Counted from the stretch's first letter, positions 1-11,890 are shown. The stretch is DNA of 64,000 nucleotides from Telmatactis stephensoni (GCA_029948255.1 JALIZF010001831.1:847633-911632), one strand, 5' to 3'. Made by a program: numbers and translations. Notes: generated by a model from the letters alone, not told the origin.

Positions 1-1130
1 GGGATATCCCTGAAATAAGAAACGTGGATTCCATGCAACTGAACATCTTCAGTGCGGCCGATCATTTCACTTTGGAACGGAAATAAAAATCCATAAGTAA
101 TAGCGTACGTAACGGCTTGAAGCTTGCTGCACTTAAAATATTCATGGAAATTTATTGATCCCTCTTCAATCGACTAGATTTTAATTGATTGGTTCTTCTA
201 TTTCCCTGGGGAATTGGGACAAATCGATGGAGTAAAACAATGCAGACAAGCTCGATGTTCCTGAAAACTTATTCTTTTATTTGCTCTTTCTATTTATTTA
301 CAAAACAGCTATTTTTTGATATCTGGACTCTGATTGGTTCATTTCTTTCCCTGGGGAGTATTAGCATTACAATGAAACTTCGCCGAATAGACTACCCCAA
401 TTAGTCATTAAATTTATTAAGTGTCTAGGTAGCGCAGCGGTCTAAGGTGATATCTAAAGGTATGGATTAGGGTCCGGATATCGTCTCCCTCCCTGGCCTT
501 CAGGCTAAGACAACTGTAATATGTAGCACCGGGATAGCGTGGATGGGGCCGAAATCTTCATCCGTAACGTAAGTCGATTCGATGTCTCAGCTTCTCAGAA
601 TGTCTCGGGAGAATCGTCCCAAAATTTCATTTTCTTTTTCTTTTTACAGTTATTCATTCAGTCTGTTATTTTATTTCCGGGGGGTGCTCTTTAAGGGGTT
701 ACAGGTTCGATCCTCGTCGACGCTGGATTCTTTTCTGACTTCTTTTTTTCTTCATTTTTCCGTTTCTTTCAAAAGCTTTAAGTTAAAATTACATCTTTTT
801 GAACTTGTTTTTAAATGTTTGGTGTTTTTGATATTTTTTCTGATAAATTTCATTTTCATTTTTTATTTTTAATTATAATTATTCATATATCTCACTGCAT
901 TGTTTCTGTGTGGTGCATTTTTCTAGACATTACAAATTTCTTTCTTTCTTTTTTTTTTTTTTTCCTTTTCTTTTTTCGAATGTCTGGACGTTTTCTCCTA
1001 TTTTTTCTTTTTTCGAATATCAGAATTACTTTTAAATACCTATTTGAATAATAAAATTGTGAACCATTTCTTACAAAATTCCTGACTTACATTAGAATTT
1101 GTCCCCGTAGCATGAATTCAAATCGCTTTA
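1..1130 (+). repeat. 1.1-kb dispersed repeat, copy 1
   Basis: This block is repeated in the same orientation at 42768-43920 with high identity by eye; the second copy has a few small indels and about 25 extra bases near its 3' end. Similarity stops at the shared end CGCTTTA and diverges after it. Copy 1 may begin before the window. It contains a tRNA-like A box and B box and long T-rich runs. A 71-codon ORF (189-404) is shared by both copies, but nearly all differences in it change the amino acid, so it is not treated as coding. Confidence 0.85.
430..714 (+). promoter_or_regulatory. tRNA-Leu-like A and B boxes inside the 1.1-kb repeat
   Basis: TAGCGCAGCGG at 430-440, followed by GTCTAAGG and then GGATTAGGGTCC, resembles the D-arm and anticodon region of a tRNA-Leu. 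AGGTTCGATCCT around 703-714 resembles a B box/T-arm. The boxes are about 265 bases apart, far more than in a tRNA or ordinary SINE, so an insertion may have split the head. The same pair is kept at 43192-43202 and about 43467-43477, where the B box is AGTTCGATCCT. RNA polymerase III activity is inferred only. Confidence 0.4.
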
Positions 1131-1186
1131 ATTTGATTTTATGCATCAGGTGGCAAATACATACAATTATTTTATCCTACACTAAG

Positions 1187-1296
1187 CCCACACCATAGAA
1201 AATACAGCAAATAATGGCAATGTGTCATGGGAAGAGACAGTTGAATATACAACGGCTTTCCTGCTTTCTGGTTGGCTGTATTTCCTATGGTGTGGG
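1187..1296. mobile_element. 110-bp foldback/MITE
   Basis: The termini are inverted repeats of about 22 bp: CCCACACCATAGAAAATACA at the left and its near-perfect complement ending TATGGTGTGGG at the right. No ORF lies inside. It fits a non-autonomous DNA transposon or hairpin element; the superfamily is not assigned. Confidence 0.7.
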
Positions 1297-1330
1297 ATAA
1301 AACACGATATGATGCCTGGTTCACGCTAAA

Positions 1331-1608
1331 GACAAAAGACGACGCAAGACAACGGAAAACCACGTAAGACCACGCACGATGACTCAACATGCACAATGCA
1401 TGCAAGACGACGCAAGACAACGCAAGACGAAACAAGATGATGCAAGACGACGCAAGACAACGAAAGACGACGCAAGACAACGCAAGACAACGAAAGACAA
1501 CGAAAGACAACGAAAGAAGACGCAAGACGAAGCAAGACAACGAAAGACGACGAAAGACAACGAAAGACGACGCAAGACGACGCAAGACAACGCAAGCCCG
1601 CGCAAGAA
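1331..1608. repeat. GCAAGACRA minisatellite
   Basis: About 280 bases of 9-10-bp units of the form ACGCAAGAC / ACGAAAGAC / ACGACGCAAGAC, slightly diverged. All reading frames stay open because of the repeat composition, which explains the overlapping long ORFs on both strands; none is credible as a gene. Confidence 0.9.
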
Positions 1609-2060
1609 AAATAAAACTTTCCGTTCTTTTGCGCTAGCGTTTATGCTTGCGTCGCTACTTTTACAAGTGAAAACACGACCTTGGCGTTGTCTTGCTTCGA
1701 TAATGAAAACCAGGCTATCGTTTTCACTGTTCTTCGATTGTGCTGTATGTGCCACCTGATCGACGTACACCAGAACGTTCCATTTGAACACGCAAATAGG
1801 GGTGAGGGGAGGAGAGGGATGAGGGAAAGAGGTAACAAGCTATCCCTGAGTTCTGAGACTTAAATAAGCATTAATCTTTATTTTTGAACTCAATATTTGC
1901 CATGATGCTTGAAAAAATCAGTCATTTTGAGAGCATTTCTAACAAGATATATTTGGCTTTCAACCTGGAAATGACCGTTACTAGACATAATCCACAGATA
2001 ATCAGACTGGGAAGCCTGTGGCAGCTGTGATTGTGAAAGAGTGTTGCCCCGTGAAAGATT
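1609..2060. other. No gene seen
   Basis: Unique-looking AT-rich sequence. No ORF with recognisable protein similarity, RNA gene or repeat was found. Confidence 0.5.
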
Positions 2061-2242
2061 TTAGTTGCTTGTGAAAGACTTGTGTACTGTGAAACTTTGT
2101 TGGGTCTTGTTGTGTTCTGTGAGAGATTGTTGTGTTCCACGAGACTAGCTTTGTTGTGTTCTGTGAAAGATTGTTGTGTTCCATAAAACTTTGTTGTGTT
2201 TTCAAAGCAATTATGCATTGTATTTTGCCCCTGTGGGCCACC
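2061..2242 (-). repeat. Dispersed repeat with internal 20-bp units, copy 1
   Basis: The same ~180-bp sequence occurs in the opposite orientation at 40300-40477. On the minus strand it starts with GGTGGCCCACAGGGGCAAAA and runs into 20-bp units AACACAACAAAGTTTCGTGG and AACACAACAATCTTTCACTG that alternate in sequence. It is a short interspersed repeat of unknown class without coding capacity. Confidence 0.8.
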
Positions 2243-2410
2243 GGTGAAAGCTGTAAAGAATACATATATTGAAAAAACACTTCATTTTGATGAAATCCGC
2301 CAAAGATTATAGCTGTTTAAGGAAACCGGAAGTTAATTGTCCCGCGCATGCGCATTAAGAACCAAAATGAGTCCTTTTTGTCAGGTGTGCGTCGCTCTAC
2401 CGGAAGTCAG

Positions 2411-2489
2411 TAGCCTCCGTTGCAGACGTCTTTTGTAGTTCGCCCAAAAGCTTTTCGGCGAACTTCAAAAGACGTCTGCAACGAGGCTA
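2411..2489. mobile_element. 79-bp hairpin element
   Basis: Arms 2411-2444 and 2457-2489 are almost perfect inverted repeats (TAGCCTCCGTTGCAGACGTC at the left against GACGTCTGCAACGAGGCTA at the right) around a 12-base loop. It is likely a miniature foldback element. Confidence 0.75.
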
Positions 2490-2798
2490 GGAAGTCAGAT
2501 GATTCCCGCCAAAAGCGCGGCGCATGCGTCTATTCAATTTTGCCGGCCAAAACAAGACCCTATTTTGCATAGCAACTGTTGCACAGCAACGATATATGTC
2601 AGCACACCCGGCCCTTAATCAGGTTTTCTGAGGTTTTAGCCAGTGTTTTTGGATGACATGGTGTTGGTCCATGATAATAAGCACCTCATTTATTTTTACT
2701 TCATTTTATTATCTTAATAGACATTTTTATGATATACATATCGAGATTTACTCACAGAAAAGCCATTCAATAGATTTTCGTTTGTTTATCCAATCTCG

Positions 2799-2912
2799 CC
2801 AATCAGAATGCGCGTATCGTTTTCTTCACGTGTGAGAAAAACGATACGTCCAATCAGAAGCCGCGTATCGCTTTTTTTCACGTGTGAGAAAAACGATACG
2901 TCCAATCAGAAG
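2799..2912. repeat. 51-bp tandem hairpin units with CCAAT and CACGTG
   Basis: CCAATCAGAA recurs at 2799, 2850 and about 2901, giving two full units and a partial third. Each full unit contains a hairpin CGTATCG...CGATACG whose loop region carries CACGTG. The combination of CCAAT box and E-box-like palindrome is suggestive of regulation, but no gene start is adjacent. Confidence 0.8.
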
Positions 2913-3630
2913 CGACTTCATTCCTGATGAAAATTTTTCTTCAAACTGGCTCCTCTCAGCACTTTTTATCGAAGGATTTTCAGTCTTGGCAGTTCAATTT
3001 TCAATCTTTATTCAGTAAAAATTCAAGTAGATTATCTTATTTACCACAAAAGTCATCGATGTCATGCAGAAGAAGAGCTCTATGGGAAAAAGATTTTCAA
3101 AACCAGGCTGTGCTGCAAAAAGCGAAGGAGTATTATATTCACGGCCGGCAGATTCGGAGTCACTGAATGAAATTTTAGTCGAACTGAGCCCTTTTATAGA
3201 AAAGCTCGGAGAAAAACACTGATAAATCAAGTTCAAGGTAAAGTTTTGAAGGACATTTGAAACGCCAAGCATGTTTAACGAGCGTGAATTTGACCGTAAG
3301 TTTGTCTTTGAATACTTTGAATGAACTCAAATTCTTCGCATTGTCTTTGCTCGTTTTGTAAACAAACGTCTGTCAACGAGAAAAAAAGTCCAAGTTACAC
3401 AGAAAAGAATCATAATTTTGCACTGTAATTCACTTTAGATACAAATAAATATTATTTTTGTTTTGTTTTGACGTCTGTTTGTAATTTAAATTTTGTTTTG
3501 TAGGGTTTTTGTGTTTTTTGAAATCAAAATCTTGACCATGGAAAAGCAAACCATTTTCACAGCAAAATGACTAAAATTTATAAAAATCTCGATATGTATA
3601 AAATAAACAGAAATACAGCATGGAAAAGTG

Positions 3631-3860
3631 CTTTGTACAGTTTTATTCACTCGTTGTTTTTCGTCATCAAAAACTCACTCGCTCGAATGACTCTTCCCCC
3701 TTGTTTTTTTAGTTGCACAACTCGTGAATAAAAACCGTACGCGCGCACTTTCCATGAAGTAATCTCTATATAGTATATGGAAAGTGCGCGCCGTACGGGT
3801 TTTTATTCACGGAAGTTTTATGATACGAAACACCGACGGTGAATAAAACTCTGTACAAAA
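3631..3860. mobile_element. 230-bp foldback element
   Basis: The outer ends, TTTGTACAGTTTTATTCAC and GTGAATAAAACTCTGTACAA, are inverted repeats. The inner arms at 3724-3755 and 3777-3810 (GTGAATAAAAACCGTACGCG against its complement) meet at a short AT-rich loop. The left arm has extra sequence relative to the right. No ORF is present. Confidence 0.75.
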
Positions 3861-3910
3861 AGACCAAGGTCTGATATTTTCCCATACAGACCGAGCAAAC
3901 GAGGTTAATA

Positions 3911-4067
3911 ACTTATTTATTATATGGCTTTGAGAAGTCCCGCTAAAACAATTGCCAAACGCAAACTTTTCTTTTCATCCGGGACAGCGGTCCTGATATG
4001 GCAAAATGCAGACCATGCGTTAGCCAATCATTATTCAGGAAATTATCTAGCCATATAATAAATAAAT
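3911..4067. mobile_element. MITE with ACTTATTTATTATATGGCT termini
   Basis: The left end ACTTATTTATTATATGGCT matches, inverted, the right end AGCCATATAATAAATAAAT. The element is about 157 bp and non-coding. Confidence 0.7.
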
Positions 4068-5217
4068 TTATAACATAGATTTGATATAACGCGCGCTCTG
4101 ATTGGCCAGAATGCTATAAACTATTTGCCCATGGGTTGCACTGCTCCGTTTTTATTTGATTAGTTATTCATAGTTTGTTTTCAAATGTTGTGGCGGTTCA
4201 GGTTGCCTATGGTTTCTACGGCATCTTTAACCTTTGATCAATAAAGAAAAACACCATAACTAATTTGAATTGTTTGTTCATTAACTTGCAGGGCTTGCTG
4301 TTGTCCGCCATCGCGACCCTGGAATTTCGGAACAGTTTTTAACCATGCTCCAAAAATGACAATCCCTGTAAAGGTCTGTAAAAGACGCCGAAAAAAGAGA
4401 GAAATTCATTGTTCGAAAACTCTTGGTCGCTAGACTCCTTCTAATGCAAGTTGCTGCAATTGAAGAGCTAATAAAGGGAATTCGTACTTGGTCATTAGTC
4501 TCTAAAACTAACGCAGCAGTGCGTTATTGAAAAGTTAGCGTATAATGTTACATGATGGCAACAGTGTCGTGAGATTTTAACGCTCATTCAGAGACCTGAA
4601 ACACTTTGTTGCGGCAACAGAACTTTAAACCGCGCGCACGGAAAAACTATACTGTAATTCTCTCCTACCGCGCGTAATGTTACACTAGCTGTCAAGTTTT
4701 GACATAATGTTGCGCTAAAAATTACTATTGTCGTCTAATGTAAGCCGACAATTTCTGCAACTCAAATGCTATTCGTTCACTGTCATATCAGAAATGACAA
4801 TGAAGGTGTGGCAAAAACTAAGCCAAGCCAGAAGTCAATTGGTGGCAATAAATACCAGGTTCAGTCACCTACAGGTTAACTATATAGAAGCATACAGAAT
4901 TACTCATCACTCATGAGCGAGTCTCCAGAAACACTTACCTATATTGCCATTTATGGAAAGAATTTTCACCACGCCAGCCGGCGTCCTTTAATGCAAGTTT
5001 TGCGACAATCCTTCAATGTTTGGAAGTTATTTTCTGATGTGCTTCCTGAACACTGTCTAAATTCCACTGCAAGTGTCTTGTTGTTTGTGGTAGTAATATC
5101 GCGTCTGTCCGTCTTTACACGTACTTGCTGGTTGATCACAGATTGTGGGTCTGGAGTCTGAGAAAACTAAAAATTGTACAATTTGACTTTTTGTTTTTTT
5201 TAACACACAATTGAAAT
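4068..5217. other. No gene seen
   Basis: Several short ORFs (for example 4728-4916 and 4913-5161) show no recognisable domain. No RNA gene or clear repeat was identified. Confidence 0.5.
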
Positions 5218-5324
5218 AGCGGGTTTTCGTATGAGTGGAAAAACTAACTGCACCGTACTGTGACCGTTTCATTGCCGTAATGTCAGTGTGTAATGTCGTT
5301 TTCCCAGTCCGTACGAAATTGGCT
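5218..5324. mobile_element. Diverged MITE of the TTTCGTATGA family
   Basis: The ends TTTTCGTATGAGTGGAAAAAC and its imperfect complement GTTTTCCCAGTCCGTACGAAA are inverted repeats. They resemble the ends of the elements at 7329-7455 and 12730-12867, so this looks like an older member of that family. Confidence 0.5.
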
Positions 5325-6633
5325 CTATGCGCCTATTGCAAAGGGCAGTCGAACCCTTCCCTCGAAAATTGAATAGTTGCAAAATGTCAACCACTTTCCG
5401 GCTTCGGTTTTGATTTTTAACACCAAAAACTAATATTTTTGTGTGTAAGAACGAGGCAAAGTGGATGAAGATTGTCGTGTTGATATTCATGTGGTTATAG
5501 AATATAAATAGTTTCTACTCGTATTCCCTTTAGGATGAGTCGCATTAGTACTTCTTTTTTTTTGTAATAGGTGTATCTATATGTGCTCACGGTCATGGTA
5601 TGGTTAACTTTTCTAAAGCGTGTCCCTTTTCATTTCCAGTCCCTGATTGGTTGCCTTCTGATCCCACTCCCCTGTGTATCCGACAAGGTACCATGGAAAC
5701 TCTCACGTGACCAAAACTTGTATGCGTACGCATGATTACATACTCAGAATCGGTGCGTTCAAGTCACATTTGTGAGAAAGGCATGCGCTTCTTGTTCAAC
5801 GCTAGCAGCAGTACAGAGAAGAGGTTGATAGTTTACGTTCGTGCCGATTCCGCTTCATCTTTCAGGGGGAGGGGGGGAATGGGTGAACAGTGCGTCCTGT
5901 GTCCCTCCCTACCTCCATCAGTGCTCCTATGGTACAATAATGATTCTGCAGTTTTTAAGACATGTTATATGCTGCCATATGACATTTGTAGCAATAAGGA
6001 TTAGCAAAGAGCTAATTACACAATCGGGGACGAGATTGCTTATCAGTACGGAACCCGATTTGTACACTTGCGCAAGTGCAAGCATAAACAATTTTTTTGC
6101 AATTCGTGTCTTTATGCTTGTGTCAACGTGATGTTACTGAAAAACTAATGACTTTAGAGGGTTTTGGTGCTTGAGTTATTAACCCTAACTTGTTACATGG
6201 TAATTTATTTGGTTGTCTCTAGCTTCGTTATTTTGATGAAAAGTTTTACAGACGTTTCGACCCAAACGCGGACCTTCTTCAGTGTGACAAAAACGTTTGC
6301 ACGCGCGATTATAACGGTAACAATTAGCGCGCGCGAGATTTGTAAGAATTTACAAGAGTTCTATAAATGTCTGGAATTTGGATTCGATCGTTCCTTGATT
6401 TGTCATCAAGGTCCGAATACCAAGCTTCTAAAAAGAGCCTTTGATGGAAATCGCTCTCCTTGTCCACCGTTCCATTTCCAAATAAATAAACCAAATAAAT
6501 TATCATGAATAATCCTAGCTGCAAATTCAAAATATTGTTACATGGTGTCGACGCAGACACAGAGTAGATAGCTCAGAAACTGGGCCATGCAACCATCTCC
6601 TTTCACTTATGATCGGAGGTAAAAAACTAACGC
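5325..6633. other. No gene seen
   Basis: ORFs at 5732-6131 and 6164-6508 have no recognisable domains and low-complexity stretches. GC-rich CG-containing patches near 6300 are not explained. Confidence 0.45.
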
Positions 6634-6810
6634 TAAGGGCCGTTCACACTAGCGACATAAGCATAAGCGCAAGCAACATACGCAGACTCAGTAGCGCATT
6701 TATCACTCAGGTGTGAGAAAAGACAAGCACCGCTAATGAAGCAGTACTACTGAGTCCTGCGTACTGTTTCTTACGATTACGCTTATGACGAGTGTGTGAA
6801 CCAGCCCTAA
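6634..6810. mobile_element. 177-bp MITE, TAAGGGCCGTTCACAC termini
   Basis: The left end TAAGGGCCGTTCACACTAGC matches the complement of the right end GAGTGTGTGAACCAGCCCTA. The arms of about 40 bp also share an ATAAGCATAAGCGCAAG-like stretch. No ORF. Confidence 0.75.
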
Positions 6811-6893
6811 CCCAGCTGATATCGACACATCTAAAAAGTCAAACAAGACGTGCAATTCTCCCGCGGAAAGGCGTTAATTAAGGTACCATAAGT

Positions 6894-7123
6894 CAAGGGA
6901 GCACGGCAGAATGTCGTTAGTACGCGCGCGCTTGACCGGGCTTCCTGTGACTTTTGTTTCTGCGCGCTTCGGCACCTACGACATGAGTTCCGAAGATAGT
7001 ACGGGCGTTGTAACTCTGAATGAGACTGGGACTCGTTCGAAAGTTACCGGTATTTCGTTCGGCTTTGAGCAAATTTGACAAGCGCGCGCGCGCGTACTAA
7101 CGACATTCTGCCGTGCTCCCTTG
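6894..7123. mobile_element. 230-bp MITE with 7-bp target duplication
   Basis: Terminal inverted repeats of about 41 bp begin CAAGGGAGCACGGCAGAATG and end in an alternating CG tract. The element is flanked by CATAAGT at 6887-6893 and again at 7124-7130, a perfect 7-bp target-site duplication that fixes both ends. It has no transposase. A 7-bp duplication points away from Tc1/mariner (TA), Harbinger (3 bp) and hAT (8 bp); P-like or an unusual family is possible. Confidence 0.85.
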
Positions 7124-7328
7124 CATAAGTAAAACAAATAATGGTTTAAAAAAGCTAAAGATGTTATTTTTGTAAATAGAATAAGTAAGGTGTTGTTCAA
7201 CGATGTACTCCTACTTTTTAATGTTTCAGCTCAATTTTCTATTTTAATGATGAAAACCAAAATTGCCTGCCTTCCATCCTACTTTATACAAGATGTTATT
7301 TTTGTCATTTATGAAAGGGATGGAAAGA

Positions 7329-7455
7329 CGTAGATTTCGTACGCCTGTGAAATCGGCACGCATGGTTACGGCACGGTTACGGCTGGAATTTTGAATGTTT
7401 TTATAGACATCACGGCACGGCGCGGTCCGTTTCACACTCATACGAAATCTGCTCT
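7329..7455. mobile_element. MITE, GATTTCGTACG...CGAAATCTGCTCT
   Basis: The ends GATTTCGTACGCCTGTGAAA and TTTCACACTCATACGAAATC are inverted repeats. The internal GGTTACGGCACGG motifs and the TTTTATAGACATCACGGCACGG stretch recur in the element at 12730-12867, defining a family. Non-coding. Confidence 0.75.
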
Positions 7456-8994
7456 AGTTGCCACAAAAAGGCATCGACTTAGTAAAGAGTGATCGTATGA
7501 ACGCAAACGAAACGGCCATCGTGATTTCATCCACTGAGCGCAGTCAAATGTGATTTTCCAATCACAAAAACACTTACACAGCAGGCCACAGTGTCGACGT
7601 ACTATTCGCTATCTTTATGGGATTTCTAAATACACCTGTATTGCAGCGGTGTCGTAACACACAGGATATCAATCAAGATGTCACCGTAAGACAGCTGAGA
7701 GCAGCAGCCATTAAGGTGGCCCGCGAATTCGAAATTGCTTTCATCAAATAATTTGAAATTTAACTTATTGTCGGTTTTTTTTGGTGAGTAATTTATAGTG
7801 ATAAAATTGCCACTGGAAATGGTGTAGCGCTCATCAAAATCGAGAAATATTTAAGAATAACTACTTTTAGACATCTTTGTTTATCTTTTCTATGCCGCAG
7901 CATAAATTAAATCAAGCCGAAATAGACATAAATCAAAACGTTCATTTAATTCCAAATATTGGTGTAAAACCCTTCTTAGCAGTCCAGGATAAACTAGACG
8001 AATGAAAAATTGAAGCATACATGGTCAATAAAAACTATTTCGAGACAATTCAATGTAGCAATATGTTCGAACATAAAGCTGGACACTGAGCTTCAAATTC
8101 AAAAAATTGCGTCAATTTTTTTAATGTGTGCTCTTTAATTAAAACGTTTTACTTCTCTTCACACATAAAACGTATATTCGTGCGAATTTTCTTAAAAATT
8201 ATATATTTACATCTATGATTGCACGAATAAACCTCATTTCACAAACTGAGATAATCCGGCTATCATTTATGCACGTTGGAAATTCATACTTTTTACGGGT
8301 AACAGTTTTTTTCACGTTAAAAATTGACATAGATATATGTAATTTTAAGTTATCTCTACTCAATCAATAGTCAATATCCAGGGCACAAGTGAATAATCTA
8401 TCCATCTCTTTTTAGTATTTTATCTCTTTAATAATATTTTTGTTTTCTAAGCTCCCACTGATTTTGGTGGGTGATAATCTATATCCTCATATTTCAAAAG
8501 ACCAGCTTTAGAAGATGTTCATCAAAAATGGACTTTATCTGAACAAGATTTTTTGTTTTCGAACATCGATTTATCGTCCTATTTGACCTTGTTTGCACCC
8601 TACCAACAGAGTGAATTTGAAAAATAAATAAAATATAAGCCAATTGTTGAAGCCGTTGCGTTAGAACATGCTAAGAGATTTTTCTGGGTTTTCTTATTTC
8701 CGCTTTCTGCGATACTATGTAAAAAGAAATATTACTTCACACACGGCACACACACACACACAAAGACTTTCAGTAGTAGTCCTACTAAAAAGGCGACAAG
8801 ATATTAAGTTGGAAAACACAGTCTACAGGTGCTTCGAGTCAGAAGAAATAAAACCATTTTCTGGACTGTACTTCGAGTCAACGTACTGTTTATCATTAAT
8901 AGACAAAGTGACTTAGTTTCTGTATGGGAACCATATTTGAACGGCCAACCTAGCTACCAGAAAATTTCAATCAAAATGTTTCTCTCCCACATTA

Positions 8995-8995
<1 letters not shown>
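7456..8995. other. No gene seen; short (CA)n near 8735-8763
   Basis: AT-rich sequence with only short unrecognised ORFs (8668-8916, 8829-9113), the latter partly made of the CT microsatellite. Confidence 0.5.

Positions 8996-9050
<55 letters not shown>
8996..9050. repeat. (CT)n microsatellite
   Basis: About 54 bases of uninterrupted CT dinucleotides after a TTCTCTTT start. Confidence 0.95.
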
Positions 9051-9055
<5 letters not shown>

Positions 9056-10289
9056 GTTCATTGTTTTTGTCGTATTTTCATTCAAAGCAAACGACTCATA
9101 TAAGAATAGGTAAATCAAACGATACCGGTAAAACAACTTATGAAATGATAGAATTAACAACTACTACAAAAATGGTCCCCATAACTATTCAAAATTCGGA
9201 AAGGTTGCTATAATAACAACTTTATTTTACATGCATTGTATCTAGGCTGATGTTCGCCAGTCGCGCTCGCCATTTTCATTTGATATATATTAATAGACTT
9301 ACCTACGAAGAAAGCAAACATCAGAAAAATTAAAACCTCCAATTTCCTCATGTCCAAATCTTTTATCATCCTTAATTAAAGAGCGACCCAAAAGTTAATT
9401 GCACTGCTACAATCCACGCGTCATTAATACACTATCGTATTTTGAAATTTGATTATACTAAGCTATAAAATTGAACAGACTAACTTCTGATTGGTTGGTG
9501 TCAGTAGCGATGAAAATAGTTATAGTGTCACTTAAATGTTTGTCTTACTCGTCAAAGTTAGGTGTTAAGTGGTGTTCTATTAGTTCTGAGGGTCTGGGCT
9601 AAGTCAAGCCCTAGATATAGCGAGTAAATAAGAAAGTTAGAATCATTAGCGTTCCGTGAGCCCGTTTCTAAAAAGACCCGATGACTTTATCAATTTAGAA
9701 AACAACATTCGAAGGGTAACAACTCTTATCATTTTTTCCCTTTGTTGTACTCGGGCTTCCTGTGGTTAATTTACGGGTTTACATGCGCGTTTACGTGGGC
9801 TTCGAGAAACATTCGTTAACTTTATCGGGTAACTTAACGGGCTCGTAGAGTTATCGTGTATCTATACGGGCCCATGGGCACCTACAGGTTAGTCACTTGA
9901 CTGAGCATTAAAGTGAAGCAACATCTATCAAAGTTTACGGATGTTTCTCCAAACGCACGTGATTTCAATGATTTTACTGCCATATCGGACGAGTTATCGA
10001 TCGCGCACTCCTGCAATATTTTCTGTAAATCAACAGGCCCTATAAAGTTATCGCGTTTTTCGGAAATAGCGCCCGAACATAGATTTTTATTGAAACTTCG
10101 TACAGTTACTAATTAACTAAGATTTACTGATTCCAAAATCAAATAAAAAAGGGGTCACATTAAAAGGATAAAAGGCGGACGAGCCAGCGAACAGCGAGCA
10201 ACGACCAGCGGTACGCGGTGTGACAAATTTGTGGCGCGCGTAGTTTTCTTCTTTAGTTTTTGCCTTTGTTAAGGCTCCGCTAAAAGGTC
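9051..10289. other. No gene seen
   Basis: No recognisable coding or RNA feature. An ORF at 9913-10116 has no identifiable domain. Confidence 0.5.
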
Positions 10290-10480
10290 AATTATCATTA
10301 TTACAAATTGAAGGTTTCTGCAAGGTTTGACGGTACAATCTTGACGGTACTTAATCCAAAACTCTCGTGACAAGGGAGAGAACAACACATCAAACAAATT
10401 CAGCTCACATGTGGCCAATCCGGGCTTCGAACCCTGACCACAGGGGCGAGCGGTGAACGTTACCGCTACGCCACCCTTGC
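10290..10480 (-). mobile_element. tRNA-headed SINE-like element
   Basis: On the minus strand TGGCGTAGCGG (10463-10473) matches the Pol III A box and GGTTCGAAGCC (10423-10433) matches the B box. Spacing of 29 bases between them is normal for a tRNA. The head is followed by a body containing TTGTTCTCTCCCTTGTCACG and an AT-rich 3' end with TAATAATGATAATTG. From memory this body resembles short interspersed elements common in cnidarians, but that is unverified. A plain tRNA gene is less likely because the acceptor stem does not close well. Confidence 0.65.
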
Positions 10481-11109
10481 CACCCTTGCATAAACTACTT
10501 GAAAAGGTTATAACACAGGTAGCCCAATGGTAAGCAAAGCATGGCTATCTTCAGTGTGTGTGGGAGAGTGCGCAGTGCTACAGTGTGTGTTAATTTTGTG
10601 AAAAAGGTATGACACACAAGTAGGATTTTTGCTTTCAGTTGTGGTTCCGTGTATTTGTTCACTGTAATGCACTGATGCACTCAATTTGATTGGGGCAGGG
10701 AGGGGTAAGGAAAAATAACAGAAAAAATCACTCGGGCTAAACTGCTAAAACGCACTTTTATTTTCTATATAACAAATAACGCAGGCCGTACGGACTGTTG
10801 AAAGACATTCTATTTTTTGTAGGGCAAGATTGATCGGGCTAAAAACTAGTCAAATTATTTTTTGTTATGGTCAGAATTTTCGATCTATATCTGCGGTTTG
10901 TCAAACAGATTGTGAGTTTGTGTCAATCGCAACTGGCTGTCAGTCAGAGTTCAATAACTTGTGCAGTCAGATAATAACCTTCAAACCTCAAGTTAGCTCA
11001 ATTATTCAGTTGTATTTTATCTTCAGATTCATCACATTTTCCTAAATTGCTTCATTAAGTTCTACAGTTATATTACTCCTGCAACTAGATTAACAACAAA
11101 CAAACACAA
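10481..11109. other. No gene seen
   Basis: Short ORFs at 10495-10680 and 10830-11045 have no recognisable domain. A GCCACCCTT duplication sits just upstream of the SINE head. Confidence 0.45.
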
Positions 11110-11296
11110 GGACAAAATGTCAATTCCCAACTTGGGGTTTGCCTGGGCCTAGCTTGGTAATCTGTTCTATTTTACCTAGGAAATCTGTAATACCACCCAA
11201 ACTTGTAAAAATAGAACAGATTCCCAGGGTTTCCCAACTAGGTTAGACCCAGGGAAGCCCCATATTTGACCCAAGATGGGAATTGACATTTTTTCC
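11110..11296. mobile_element. 187-bp MITE with long inverted repeats
   Basis: The left end AAAATGTCAATTCCCAACTT and the right end AAGATGGGAATTGACATTTT are complementary, and the pairing continues through AATCTGTTCTATTTT so the arms exceed 60 bp. Non-coding. Confidence 0.8.
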
Positions 11297-11782
11297 TGTG
11301 AAAGAGGTTCGTGTAGTTCATGCAGAAGTTCAATCGGCTGTCATGGTTTTGTGGCTTTGCTTCATTACAATTGTGACATTTCTAAATGAACGTAAAAGCA
11401 CAAAAGATGCAATAAACTTGATATATGATAATATCATACTCAATTGTTGAATTTTTCAATAACGGTAATTGCTTTTTGCGTTTTCATTGGAATTAGTGTC
11501 TGGTGAGCCAAGCCCGGACCGACCTTCAAAGAGTTATATATAGCGCAATAATGCCCTCAAAGCTCACCGAAACTCGCGACATAAAATCTTGATTACCTAC
11601 CATGTAATTACACATCAAACTCATATTAGCTTTTTATTGTACTTCTTTGGTCTTTTTATTTTGAGACTGATGCGGTTTTTCCTTTATGGGCTAGTCTGGG
11701 ATTAGAGAATATGAACGATGCAAAAAATTAAAAAAGATTGAGATAATGAGAATAAGGGAAATAAACAGATGAAAATCAGAAG

Positions 11783-11816
11783 GAAGGAAAGAAGGAAGGA
11801 AGGAAGGAAAGGAAGT

Positions 11817-11860
<44 letters not shown>

Positions 11861-11890
11861 CAAGCAGGCAGGCAGCGGGAAGGAAGGAAG
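11783..11890. repeat. (GGAA)n and (GGCA)n microsatellites
   Basis: GGAA/GGAAG repeats switch to a block of about 14 GGCA repeats (about 11816-11872) and back to GGAA. Nearby purine-rich sequence is also simple. Confidence 0.95.

Noticed and set aside
189..404. A 71-codon ORF kept in both copies of the 1.1-kb repeat (also 42951-43166)
   Set aside because: Almost every difference between the copies changes the amino acid, which is not what a protein under selection shows, and no domain is visible.
1172..1791. Overlapping ORFs of up to 137 codons on both strands
   Set aside because: They are produced by the 9-10-bp minisatellite, which lacks stop codons in several frames.
10410..10480. Considered as a functional tRNA gene
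   Set aside because: A and B boxes are good, but the acceptor stem does not pair well and a SINE-like body follows.
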